Part shown: positions 42,701-50,462 of the stretch, in pieces | Layout of the letters: every line of letters begins with the position of its first letter | Numbering within the stretch: the stretch's first letter is position 1 | Assembly: GCA_002162075.1 (NCBI GenBank) | Contig: CP021423.1 | Location: forward strand, 1,922,001-1,986,000 | DNA length: 64,000 bases | DNA from: Armatimonadetes bacterium Uphvl-Ar1 | GTDB taxonomy: Bacteria > Armatimonadota > Fimbriimonadia > Fimbriimonadales > Fimbriimonadaceae | Direction of reading: 5' to 3' | Notes under the pieces: model-generated | What the model was told of the DNA's origin: nothing | Database searches by the model: none | What the model saw: only the letters and a program-made list of their open reading frames with translations | Position numbers and translations under genes: made by a program

Positions 42701-42811
42701 AAGTCTAGAAACGAATACAAATACCTCACCTACAGGCTGAAAAGCCGAGATGACGTGGCTCAGAAAAAGGTTGTCATCGTGAATACAAATCGCTGAAGGT
42801 AACTTTGGCAT
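39704..42811 (-). CDS. Large multidomain glycosyltransferase with TPR tail
   Basis: 1035 residues. (1) ~1-245: GT-A-like domain with THVLIPDSDEIPEAE. (2) ~250-500: family 2 domain, ISIVIPLYGGEEDIRD, IIVVDDLSPDNS, NGGFAAACNDGL, FLNSDT, and YEDNELCFRVQE. (3) ~530-760: second GT2, ISLCMIVRDEERVIRD, IIVDTGSKDGT, ARNKSIEGA, WMDADD. (4) ~770-1030: TPR-like helices. The third domain plus TPR resembles SunS/TPR glycosyltransferases that can sugar-modify peptides. In this locus it may modify a cargo protein, but the target is not known. Confidence 0.8.
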   Translation of the reverse strand: MPKLPSAICIHDDNLFLSHVISAFQPVGEVFVFVSRLPWSGEAENWEEAVRIADECGATVVTGDWADESTHRKFAIEYLKSKGMTHVLIPDSDEIPEAELLENLLKIAEVGLADKVRVRMATYWKTTEHVVVPPEELAPVLLLNVQNCEHRYIREFDGGSEIVLGREHGLLHHLSYVGPDSRIEKKIKGWSHKHEVLDAWWNEKWLGWDKDPCTQNLHPTHPIAFRQIERRGVPEVLAGVDSGREVPEPPHPIKNWPSISIVIPLYGGEEDIRDCLESLKNSLDLLSEIIVVDDLSPDNSAQIAEEMGIAHVLRRDKNGGFAAACNDGLAAAKGDVTVFLNSDTIVPRSGLISLINGLMEDARIGMVGPVSNAVAYYQQVNAPVSDAKAIDGFATDLSWSKKPSEAVSMLVGFCIAMPTDLARHIGGFSPEFGAGMYEDNELCFRVQELGYELHLIHSAFVYHKGSKSIRRAIANPKRLMDSNAKVFEDLRRGQVLSGYASHLPGERRDPIRFNPARHPDALRQSLREKAKEAQISLCMIVRDEERVIRDCLGSTEDIFTERIIVDTGSKDGTLAILQNEFDVTVREMEWPESFALARNKSIEGASGKWIFWMDADDVLPSWSAERILDAAITAPEWVVGFVIPVQFVEDEMGNGTRVDHVKLFRNLPGLEFEGRIHEQILGSLRKSGGEIQRLEAVVLHSGYDTSETGQAKKRKRDDTLLKLDLADRPGHPFVLFNLGMTAHYNDDHEKAIDWFNECLSVSKVEESHVRKVYALLTNSFRALRDNNVALKVVTDGLLQFPDDPELKFIRGVILMELRKFGEARIDLESIPEETPNHFASFDTSIQGYKKFLNLSICCAEMGDHVGEEHYLRKASGLAPGSVSVGVAVFESGLRRRSYALCEEALMSLLMHSHEREKWGEMVTHLALVQGVDPSQKFAQYQRMYPHDEGVGLAWARYLLEEGRLQEATPILSALQSSGNAHSFFLAGVAYANAGYEAEALSLWQETLRIDENHVGAKQNLEILEKVEHSERISGL

Positions 42812-42885
42812 ACACCAGAATATTACTGCTTTAGGCTCTCAATTCGTTACACACCGGAGTAACATTCCCCAGCAAACTCTGGTCG

Positions 42886-44985
42886 CTATTCAAGCAGAGA
42901 TGATTCGGCCATGCCAGATTGCTCTATAGTCTGAACTTGACGCTCCGTTGCCTTGTTAAGCATCTTAAGCAACGCACTACCTGGTTGGCTGAAGTAGTTT
43001 CTGTATAAGTGTAGCAAGCCACAGCCGATTGCTAACAGCAAAACCCATGCAAAGGCTCCCGCAGACGTAAGAAGTGGCAAAACCCTAGTAACCGATAAAC
43101 CGAAAAGGAGTAGCGATGAAACAACCAATCCAACACCTATCCACAGAGACAATGTTCTAATAAGAGGTACAAATTTGAAATACCGACCAATTGCCTCCGA
43201 CAGATTTTGCTCAAATCGAGATCGATCTTTCGATGGTAACGCAGCATAACTATTTGGAACGTTAGGATTTGGCAGAATTGCATTTGGGGTGAGCTTATTC
43301 CAATGCCGCTCACTAGCAACCGTGAGTCGATGCAGTTTTTCTTCAGCAATCCACTCACTTAGCCATGCACTAGCACTCTTCATTCCAATGATAAAGTCTC
43401 GCTTCATGAAGTCTTCATTGATGAATCCACCAAAGTTTCCCATGAACTGAGAATTGAGCCTCTCCGTCGCTCGGATTTGTGCGACATGTAATTCGTGTTT
43501 CTGCGCATTACCGTGCACGAAATCATTGAGGAGAATATTAAGAACCAGGTGAAAAAATTGTACACTTGTCATTCGATGCTGTCTACCCATTTCCTGCACT
43601 GTATCTCGATACGCTACCTGCCTCAAAGTGAAACGGTACTTAGACCTTACATACTTCTTATTAGGATTCGATTTACCTTCCGAAATTAAGTTTAAAATAT
43701 CGAGCCGCATTTGTGAACACTCGCTGACAAGAGTCTTTCGAGCGAGGAGTTTCGTATATCGAGCGAATTGCGGCCAAAGGAGGTGCTGTCGGTTTTTCAA
43801 CTGCTCATTGATACGTTTAGCATCTCTGAGATCGTCAAAAAATGACTGTTCTCTCACAGATTCAAAAAGTGCTCCAGCAAGCACCCCTTGCCGAAACAAC
43901 GGATATCTCCCCGGATCAATACCACTACTCAACGAAGGGTCTGTTCTAATTCGGTACTGGCTGTCCGCCAAATCCGTACTGATGAAAATATAGGTTCGCT
44001 TATCAAACAGTCCGGCTTGATCACCCCCTTCCATCTGAGAATAATCTCTCAGTACTTTACATGCGCGATCGAGCGGCATATTGTCAATAATCCCGCCATC
44101 TGAATACTTCATCTCACGAAATCCGGTACGACCGTACTCAACATCCGGATAATAGCGAGTAGATCGTTCCATTTGAATTGGATTCCAGGCAAAAGGAAAT
44201 GCTCCTGATGCTAGAGCACTCCACTTCAGCCTTGTCCAAAGGACGCTTAGGCTGTCGCGACCTGCAAAACCCTCCTTGTCACTCGCGATCTCTTCGAAAA
44301 CGATATCCCCGGATCGATATACAAGATTCCTTGAAGGATATTGATCTTGGAACGAATGAATCCGAAATGTTATCCAATCGCGACGCGTCCTTCCGAGCAT
44401 ATCTACTAATCGGTCTGAGGATTCTTCAAAAACACAAGGAGCGGCGTCCATTTCCAACTCATAGTTGACTGGGTCAACACCTGTCAATGTGCAGGTATAG
44501 ATGAGACGCTTTTGACCTGACGGGAGGGATGGCTTAATCACGGGAATCATTTTCCCGGCGATAGCCTCAATGGGATCCGGGTTGAGAATGCTCGTACGAT
44601 TGACTCCCTTACTGAGTAGGGACTCCATATTGAGATATTCCTGACACCAAGCGTCAAAATTATTCTGCAACCAGACCATTAGCCTTTTTTCGAGATCATC
44701 CGGTTGACCCATTTCAGAGGTCTTATAAAAATTTGAACCGATGAACTGAAACAGCATTGCGCCAGTTAGAGCCCCCGCACTCGCTCCACTGATGACATCA
44801 AGATGAATTGCCGGAAGATCATCCTGACCGCTTGTTCTCAAATCATCCCATTTTGCGAGAAAAAATCCAATCTGTGCTATTGCGCCAGCATAGTATGCGC
44901 CTAGCGCTACGCCCCCCGGGATCACCAGGCTTATGTAACGATCTCTAGCAACTCCAACTTCCCCGGACTCCTGTTCGGAAGTCAT
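42886..44985 (-). CDS. Patatin-like phospholipase with C-terminal membrane segments
   Basis: 699 residues. Oxyanion glycine motif PGGVALGAYYAG near residue 23; nucleophile elbow SGASAGAL (Ser69 in GxSxG); catalytic Asp in KYSDGGIIDNMPL. The fold is a large patatin with a long insertion, as in DUF3376-type bacterial enzymes. Two or three C-terminal membrane segments (LSLWIGVGLVVSSLLLFGL, AFAWVLLLAIGCGLLHL) would anchor it. ATG 44985 overlaps the amidase stop (ATGA). Together with the amidase it is a plausible envelope-damaging or release pair. Confidence 0.85.
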   Translation of the reverse strand: MTSEQESGEVGVARDRYISLVIPGGVALGAYYAGAIAQIGFFLAKWDDLRTSGQDDLPAIHLDVISGASAGALTGAMLFQFIGSNFYKTSEMGQPDDLEKRLMVWLQNNFDAWCQEYLNMESLLSKGVNRTSILNPDPIEAIAGKMIPVIKPSLPSGQKRLIYTCTLTGVDPVNYELEMDAAPCVFEESSDRLVDMLGRTRRDWITFRIHSFQDQYPSRNLVYRSGDIVFEEIASDKEGFAGRDSLSVLWTRLKWSALASGAFPFAWNPIQMERSTRYYPDVEYGRTGFREMKYSDGGIIDNMPLDRACKVLRDYSQMEGGDQAGLFDKRTYIFISTDLADSQYRIRTDPSLSSGIDPGRYPLFRQGVLAGALFESVREQSFFDDLRDAKRINEQLKNRQHLLWPQFARYTKLLARKTLVSECSQMRLDILNLISEGKSNPNKKYVRSKYRFTLRQVAYRDTVQEMGRQHRMTSVQFFHLVLNILLNDFVHGNAQKHELHVAQIRATERLNSQFMGNFGGFINEDFMKRDFIIGMKSASAWLSEWIAEEKLHRLTVASERHWNKLTPNAILPNPNVPNSYAALPSKDRSRFEQNLSEAIGRYFKFVPLIRTLSLWIGVGLVVSSLLLFGLSVTRVLPLLTSAGAFAWVLLLAIGCGLLHLYRNYFSQPGSALLKMLNKATERQVQTIEQSGMAESSLLE

Positions 44986-45551
44986 TGGAGACCATATTCC
45001 TTTTCAAGAGTATCGAGAATGGCATGTGCCACAGCCAGTCTAGATGATCTAAGGAGAAGCTTCTCTCGATTATTCGTATTTGAAATAAATCCAAGTTCGA
45101 TGAGGCAAGCTGGGCCGTCAAAATCCAGAACTGATAGTCTTGGGTGTTGGGTTTTCGATTCGTGCTTCACTCCACGGTCTCGAAACTGCAATGCAGCCAA
45201 AACGGCCGAATTCAACAGCTTTGCAAGTTTCTTGTCTTCATCATCTCGATAAAAGGTCTCTGTCCCATTCGCGGAGGGAGACGCAGCATTGCAGTGCAGA
45301 CTCACGAACAAATCACAGCCAGCTTCGCTAGCCAAATTGTCACGCCTTCCAACTGGAGTGACTTCATTTTCCGACTCCCGAGTCAAAAAGACGTCAATCC
45401 CTCTACTCTTTCCGATCCATTTTATTGCTAACCCATATGCCAACACAATGTCAGCTTCAGATACTCCTGCAGAAATCGCACCTGGATCATAAACTTCTTT
45501 AGACCGGTTCCCAAGACCATGACCCGGATCGATACAAAGCTTTTTCTTCAC
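44982..45551 (-). CDS. N-acetylmuramoyl-L-alanine amidase (Amidase_3)
   Basis: 189 residues, essentially just the catalytic domain. Zinc ligands: DPGHG (His), GVSEADIV (Glu), SLHCNA (His); catalytic Glu in LIELGFISN. No signal peptide or binding domain. It would cut the lactyl-peptide bond of peptidoglycan, acting in the cytoplasm unless exported by another route, or be used as an endolysin-like release factor. A truncated relative lies at the left end of the element. Confidence 0.9.
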   Translation of the reverse strand: MKKKLCIDPGHGLGNRSKEVYDPGAISAGVSEADIVLAYGLAIKWIGKSRGIDVFLTRESENEVTPVGRRDNLASEAGCDLFVSLHCNAASPSANGTETFYRDDEDKKLAKLLNSAVLAALQFRDRGVKHESKTQHPRLSVLDFDGPACLIELGFISNTNNREKLLLRSSRLAVAHAILDTLEKEYGLQ

Positions 45552-45562
45552 TCTTGGTATCC

Positions 45563-46045
45563 CTAGAAAATTTCCTTTATCAGTCGCTTTGAGAGCTTGA
45601 GGATTTCGCTTACGTCATACGATATCCCAAGTTCCTTACCCACGGCCCTGCCCACCATCCTGCTAACTAGGAGCACCAGGTCGTCCACATCTTCGCTGTT
45701 CTTGCGACCCAGAATCTCCTTAGTGCGACTGTGGTTAATGATCTCTGACGAAAGCAAATCTGCTGTTCCAGGCGACAATACTGAAAATATTGAAGCTGCA
45801 TCACTATGGATACTACGAGTCACCTTTGAGCCACCTTTTCGCGCAACTTCTTGGCCAATTCTTCGCCCCGTCATTCTAACGATCATTGCCACAAGATCGT
45901 TGTGCTTGCTAGTCTCTTTAATATCCCTTTCCGCTTGAGTATTAAACTCATCGTTGCTCAAGATTTCAGAGCAGATTCCTGCATGTGTGCCACCCTTCCA
46001 AATCTTCCAAAATGATGAGCTTTCCTTGTCTAGATTGAACGCCAT
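45563..46045 (-). CDS. Small protein of unknown function at the head of the cargo operon
   Basis: 160 residues from ATG 46045 (MAFNLDKESSSFWKIWKGGT...), preferred over an upstream start at 46108 because the preceding segment is low-complexity. Two similar helical repeats are visible: DLVAMIVRMTGRRIGQEVARKGG and DLVLLVSRMVGRAVGKELGI, i.e. an internal duplication. No family recognised. As first gene of the series it marks where the cargo promoter should lie (46046-46200). Confidence 0.55.
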   Translation of the reverse strand: MAFNLDKESSSFWKIWKGGTHAGICSEILSNDEFNTQAERDIKETSKHNDLVAMIVRMTGRRIGQEVARKGGSKVTRSIHSDAASIFSVLSPGTADLLSSEIINHSRTKEILGRKNSEDVDDLVLLVSRMVGRAVGKELGISYDVSEILKLSKRLIKEIF

Positions 46046-46795
46046 TGTAATCCTTATGTTGCTAATGGAACTCGTACTAGAAATCTCCGTTTCTAGACAC
46101 AAGTCCAATATGCTTCCTCAATTTACTAAGGTACCCTTGACTCATTCGACTTCAATCGAGTACTGCACATTCTTGCTACAAAAACCGCAAGAACTTACCC
46201 TACGCCTTTCTATGATAACCTTCTCATTATCAACACGTTAAGGAAGAGCCGCCCTCTACTTGAGCGTGGCGACGCTCCCCGCAGGCCTTTGCTCATGCCT
46301 TGGCAAGGACGGTGAAACAAGCCGCCGTTGCCCCGCTCTCCGCTCTTTTACGGCAGCAAAGACCGCTCCTCACCGCGATCCCACCCGCATCATGCTTCAG
46401 GCTCACTTCAAGAGCCGTTGAGCTTTCCAGTCTCCCCAAAGTGAGCAGGAGCAAATTGCCTTTTGAATCCTAGCTTTAAGTCAACGCCACTAGCCCCTTC
46501 CTTTTGTCAAAGACAAGGGCTCCCAGTTTATGCATCACCTTCTAATACTGTTAGCAGATTCACGGTATGATCCCCCCGAATATTGCTTATGGTGCAGATG
46601 CTCTTCATTTGCTCGCTCAAACGATTAATGGCTCCTTTCTCTTGGCAACCATCAAAAGCTGGAATTCGAAAGAGTCACCAGGTCAAATAGTGTCGCCCAC
46701 TTTGTAGCCCAGCGACTCACTCTAACCTGGCTCTAACCCCTCTCTTACTCGAAGTTTCTACTATCTCCTAGATTCATTCTAGTGGACGTTCCAAC
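46046..46795. other. Gene-poor right end of the element
   Basis: 750 bp without a supported gene. 46250-46480 is distinctly GC-rich; on the minus strand (about 46290-46466) there is a 57-codon frame without ATG (SKGNLLLLTLGRLESSTALE ... CFTVLAKA) whose composition looks neither clearly coding nor random. Promoter DNA for the cargo operon must lie in the first ~150 bp. I see no IS inverted repeats. Confidence 0.5.
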
Positions 46796-46808
46796 TCCTG
46801 GGCACCAT
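46796..46808 (+). repeat. Candidate attR, 13-bp copy of the tRNA-Leu 3' end
   Basis: TCCTGGGCACCAT is identical, and in the same orientation, to 20526-20538, which spans the acceptor 3' strand, discriminator and CCA of tRNA-Leu. No tRNA 5' half is found upstream of this copy, so it is not a second tRNA gene. A gene-poor stretch precedes it and unrelated chromosomal genes follow, as expected of attR. Confidence 0.65.
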
Positions 46809-46962
46809 TATTCTCATAACAAAAGACCCAAAAAAATTGATACCCACCTAGCGGCTCACCCTTCTTCCGACCTCGAAGTCAACGGACGGACAAGCGGTTT
46901 CCGATTTACTTATTCCTACTCCTCAGCAAACGGTGAAAACAAGAATCCGATCCGAATTGAAG

Positions 46963-46993
46963 ACTGGCGGGACGAGTACGTCCAGCCAGTCTT
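46963..46993. terminator. Hairpin at the 3' end of the first PEBP gene
   Basis: GACTGGCGGGAC (46963 on) pairs with GTCCAGCCAGTC (to 46993) around a 6-base loop, with one mismatch. It is 12 bp beyond the minus-strand stop at 47005. No long T-tract follows, so it is a weak terminator call. Confidence 0.45.
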
Positions 46994-47004
46994 CTAACTC
47001 TCGA

Positions 47005-48192
47005 TTATTGCGTGTACTGCGCAGTGCGGCGCCCAACAATCAGCTCCAAGTTCGAGCAGTTTAGGGCGGCAGATACCGCGCAACTCGCTGTGAGTTCTGG
47101 TACTCCAGCAATGGGCAGACCTCTTTGCCACACTGGACGACTGGCATGGATTAATAATGCAGGGATCTCGTAGGTGCCCATCAGTTCTGCCTTAGCCAGA
47201 ACGCTGCTGTCTAAGACTTTTAGAAATTCTTCCGAGCTGAGATTCGGATCCAACACGTGAACCCGATCCATTGCGAAAATTGTGAAAATATAGCGATGCT
47301 GTCCGCTGCCCGCGGGAGGCAAAGGTCCGGAATATCCCAACTTATCGAAGCCATTGGGACCTTGTACAGCCCCCAAAGGGTTGGAGAGTTGTTCTAAGGC
47401 TGGCACGCCGGCCAACAAATTGTTTGTAGTCGCCGGAATGTTCAAGATGATCCAGTGCACAAAAGGATTAGGATCTGGATTTGCGGGGCTGGGTGCATCA
47501 GGATCGGTGCAGATGATCATGAATGACTTGGTCCCAGCGGGCGCACCTTTCCAAGCTAGTGGGGGCGAAGTGTTAGCGCCGACGCCCGTATGCTCGACGG
47601 GGATTCTTGTTCCGTTCTGGAAAGCCGGGCTTGAAAGCGTAAACTCTTCCTTGACCGCGACACCGGTCGGGATATCAGTTTTTTCAAGCACCCACATTTG
47701 GCCCCTGACATCAGCAGCCGGGTTCATGACGAGCCTCTTTTCGGGGTCTAAGTCTTCAGTCGCTTCTAGAAAACGATAACTGTTTCTATCAGTCAAGCCG
47801 ATGACGCTACCACCAAAATGCTTAACCTTAAATGTCTGGGTCATCCAATATTGTTGCGAAGAGAATCGTAGCATCAATTTATTGTCATTATGGAAATCAA
47901 GAACATGTTCCATATTGTTCCTCTCTAAGCCATTGGCCAGGCGGTAAACATCGCCAGCATCCTCCACAAACTTCCAAAGTTGACCGCGAGACTCAAGCCT
48001 CTGTGCAAGCGCTGGCCTCGACCATCCTTCAAGTACGGTGAGAAACCCATGATCCTCCGAGTCGGTCGTGCCGCTTTGCAAACGGTAATAGAACTTTGTA
48101 TCAATAGCCGCTGCAGGAGTAGCCTGTGCGTGAGCAAGCACGAACAGAAGAAGAAGACTGAGAACGGAGAGGAAGAAGCGCATTTGGAGCAT
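47005..48192 (-). CDS. Secreted ricin-like lectin domain plus YbhB/PEBP domain protein
   Basis: 395 residues. A signal peptide (FFLSVLSLLLLFVLAHAQ) is followed by a ricin B-like region of ~150 residues (YYRLQSGTTDSEDHGFLTVLEG, GQLWKFVEDAGDVYRLANGL) and a C-terminal YbhB/YbcL (Raf-kinase-inhibitor-like) domain: SPPLAWKGAPAGTKSFMIICTDPDAPSP, FVHWIILNIPA, HRYIFTIFAM. Ligand unknown. It is a tandem paralogue of 48415-50063 and shares its promoter region with it in sequence. Confidence 0.8.
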   Translation of the reverse strand: MLQMRFFLSVLSLLLLFVLAHAQATPAAAIDTKFYYRLQSGTTDSEDHGFLTVLEGWSRPALAQRLESRGQLWKFVEDAGDVYRLANGLERNNMEHVLDFHNDNKLMLRFSSQQYWMTQTFKVKHFGGSVIGLTDRNSYRFLEATEDLDPEKRLVMNPAADVRGQMWVLEKTDIPTGVAVKEEFTLSSPAFQNGTRIPVEHTGVGANTSPPLAWKGAPAGTKSFMIICTDPDAPSPANPDPNPFVHWIILNIPATTNNLLAGVPALEQLSNPLGAVQGPNGFDKLGYSGPLPPAGSGQHRYIFTIFAMDRVHVLDPNLSSEEFLKVLDSSVLAKAELMGTYEIPALLIHASRPVWQRGLPIAGVPELTASCAVSAALNCSNLELIVGRRTAQYTQ

Positions 48193-48264
48193 GGGGAATC
48201 TTTGAAGTGGCTAAGGTGCCAAGCCGACAGCTTCGTCGCCGCCGTAACCCCCTACCAAGCGCTA

Positions 48265-48294
48265 ACTATAGCAGGAAACCATTTCTGGAAGCAA
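48265..48294 (-). promoter_or_regulatory. Conserved promoter-like block upstream of the PEBP genes (copy 1)
   Basis: On the minus strand TTGCTT (48289-48294), 18 bases, TATAGT (48265-48270). The surrounding GGTTTCCTGCTATAGT and about 60 bp of leader are also conserved in front of the paralogue (TATAGT at 50135-50140), where the -35 is less clear. Conservation between the copies supports the -10 assignment. Confidence 0.5.
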
Positions 48295-48358
48295 TTTTTT
48301 GATATTAAGGTTCAAAATAGAGGCAGATCCGGAGGGGATTCTTGATTCGTTCGCCTGC

Positions 48359-48389
48359 GAATAAAAACGGGCCGCCTTGAAGGCGACCC
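48359..48389 (-). terminator. Rho-independent terminator of the second PEBP gene
   Basis: Minus strand: GGGTCGCCTTCAAGGCGGCCC hairpin (48369-48389) followed by GTTTTTATT. It lies 26 bp beyond the stop at 48415. Confidence 0.75.
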
Positions 48390-48414
48390 ATCACTCTCTT
48401 TCCTGCCGCTTTCC

Positions 48415-50063
48415 CTACCTGCGTTCAGGCTGAATGAGTGTCTTGGTGCTTACGTTGCTCCAATGAGACGACCGAAGTGCCATGTTAAGACTGGTTCTAA
48501 ACATCAGGCGACCGTCTTGCATTGATGTTGCACGAACTTCGTAGGTTCCCATTAGTTCTGCTTTAGCCAGAACGCTACTCTCCAAGATCTTGGAGAACTC
48601 TTCTATGGTCATATTGGGGTCGATGACGTGTACCCGGTCCATTGCGAAAATTGTGAAGAAGTAGCGATGCTTTCCACTGCCCGCTGGGGCATGGGTCCGA
48701 TATATCCTGTTTCACCTGTGCCATTAAAAAGTTGGACAGCTCCGACGGGGGTGGATACTTGTTGTAGGCGAGGTATCCCGGCCAACAAATAATTTGTATC
48801 GGCCGGAATGTTCAGCATGAACCAGTGAACGAAAGGATTGGGATCTGGATTTGCCGGGCTGGGTGCATCAGGATCGGTGCAGAGGATCATGAACGACTTG
48901 GTTCCGGCGGGTGCGCCTTTCCAAGCCAGCGGCGGGGAGATACCATCTTTGCCCGTATAGGTGGCTGGGATTTCCGCACCGTTTACGAAAGCTGTGCTCG
49001 TTAGCTCGAATTCCGCCTTGACCGGGACATCAGTCTTTATCAGTATCCAAATTGTGCTTACGCCTCTCTCAGTTTTGGTGATTCTTAGTCTCTTGACGAC
49101 ATCCTGGTCTTGGGTCGCTTCCAGCCTCCCGCCCCCACCATTGACCAAGATGAAGGTGTCTTCTCGTCCTGTAGCTTCAGCAATATAGAAAGGAACCCAA
49201 GCCTGTGTCCCAGTCTGCTCTGTCTTGCTGAGTACCAATCGTCCGTCGGACTTGTTAATACTAAGAGACTGATCCTTAAGCAACCCGTTGGTCAGGCGGA
49301 AATATGGGTCTCCCATGTCCTCGATCCTCCAAAGTTGCCCGGGAGACTGCATGGACTGCGCTAGTCCCGGCTGCAACCAACCTTCGAGTACTGTCAGAAA
49401 TCCATGATCATCTTTTGTAAGAAAGCCATTTTCATCCCGGGCGTAGGTGGCGCTTTGCAGACGGTAATAAAAGTTTTTATCAAGTCTCTCCGCGTCACCA
49501 TAATTTGCGTTAACAGGCCCGAACATCAAAGGCGTCTCTGCCTGAACAGGTTCGACCTTGATGTCAGTCTTGTTCAATTTCCACACTTGGCCGTCGGTTT
49601 GTCGAGTTTTACCGAGTTTCGTTCCCATTTCGTCGTCCTCGATAGACTGGTCCGCTTGCCAGCGATTAGTCAGGCGAAAGCCGTTTGCATTACCAGATAT
49701 CTTCCATTGTTGGGCTGTTCGATCTGCAGTTGGGCGGAGCGCCATGTAGCGGTAATCGGGGATATCTTTGCTTTGGACGACCTCAAGAGACATGTTGGGC
49801 TGCGAGGTGTGGATCATACGGAAGAAGCCGTTGCCCAAGTCCTGGAATCTCCAAAGCGGCCTGAGTGCTTCAGACGGATTCCTCATTGCCGGTTTGATAC
49901 CTTCTTCATCCTCTCTTAGATCTAGAACCCAGTCTTCCGTGCCTGTGTCCTTAGCGTCGCTGGTCAGGCGGTAGTAAACCTTTGAATCAATACTCTGTGC
50001 GTGAACCGACACGAACAGAAGAAGAAGACTGAGAACGGAGAGGAAGAGGCGCAAATGATGCAT
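48415..50063 (-). CDS. Secreted double ricin-like plus PEBP protein, frameshifted
   Basis: The frame starting at ATG 50063 (signal peptide LRLFLSVLSLLLLFVSVHAQ) has two ricin-like regions of ~150 residues, then the PEBP domain (FVHWFMLNIPADTNY). It breaks at GYIGPMP. Adding one base to the G4 run at 48686-48689 restores GYIGPMPPAGSGKHRYFFTIF and joins the frame ending at 48415, as in the paralogue. The restored length is ~549 residues. The relationship to the shorter neighbour suggests tandem duplication, with the extra ricin repeat gained here or lost there. Confidence 0.75.
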
Positions 50064-50462
50064 GGAGTCCCTTTGAAGTGGCCGAGGTGCCCTGCCGACA
50101 GCTTCGTCGTCGCAGCACCCCCTATCAAGCGCTGACTATAGCAGGAAACCGCTGCTGATTTCATTTTTTGTCATTAAGGTTTGAAAAGCCGGCGGATCTG
50201 AAAGGACTCAATTCCCTGAAGCCATTTTGAAGACTGCAATCGCCCAGGTTAAACGCAACCGAAGGACTTCAACCCCTGAACCTCAATGGGTGTAACAAAA
50301 ATAATAATCATGAAGAAAGAACTCGATATATAACATCACCAACAATTTCCTCCATGCATTCGCACACCGATGCTCGACAACCTTGAGCTTAGCTCCTTGG
50401 GGCTAGACATTTCTAAAATCCTATAGGATCATTGGGGTGGACTCCCAACTCCTCTACTGTTC
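50064..50462. other. Intergenic region upstream of the second PEBP gene
   Basis: 399 bp. The first ~100 bp match the leader and promoter block of the other PEBP gene (TATAGT at 50135-50140, minus strand). I see no gene, repeat or terminator with a T-tract in the rest. Confidence 0.5.

Larger units (their letters stand above)
20526..46808. mobile_element. Integrative element in the tRNA-Leu gene (P4-satellite-like, Rhs toxin cargo)
   Basis: The segment is bounded by a direct repeat of 13 bp, TCCTGGGCACCAT, at the tRNA 3' end (20526-20538) and at 46796-46808. A tyrosine integrase reads towards the tRNA end 32 bp from it. The left 8 kb encode integrase, excisionase-like protein, small genes, an iteron array, primase-helicase, repressor and a second recombinase fragment. 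The right 18 kb carry the amidase/patatin/glycosyltransferase/Rhs cargo. No capsid, tail, terminase or conjugation genes are seen, so it is more like a satellite or plasmid-type integrative element than a prophage. The right boundary rests only on the short repeat. Confidence 0.75.

Noticed and set aside
46796-46808. Second tRNA-Leu gene
   Set aside because: Only the 3' acceptor/CCA bases are present; no matching 5' acceptor, anticodon or T arm lies upstream. Treated as attR.
20526-46808. Prophage
   Set aside because: No capsid, portal, terminase, tail or holin genes were found; the gene content fits a satellite-like integrative element.
46782-46997. 71-codon plus-strand frame overlapping the candidate attR
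   Set aside because: It runs through the att core and the hairpin of the opposite gene, starts with GTG without a Shine-Dalgarno, and has no coding-like features.
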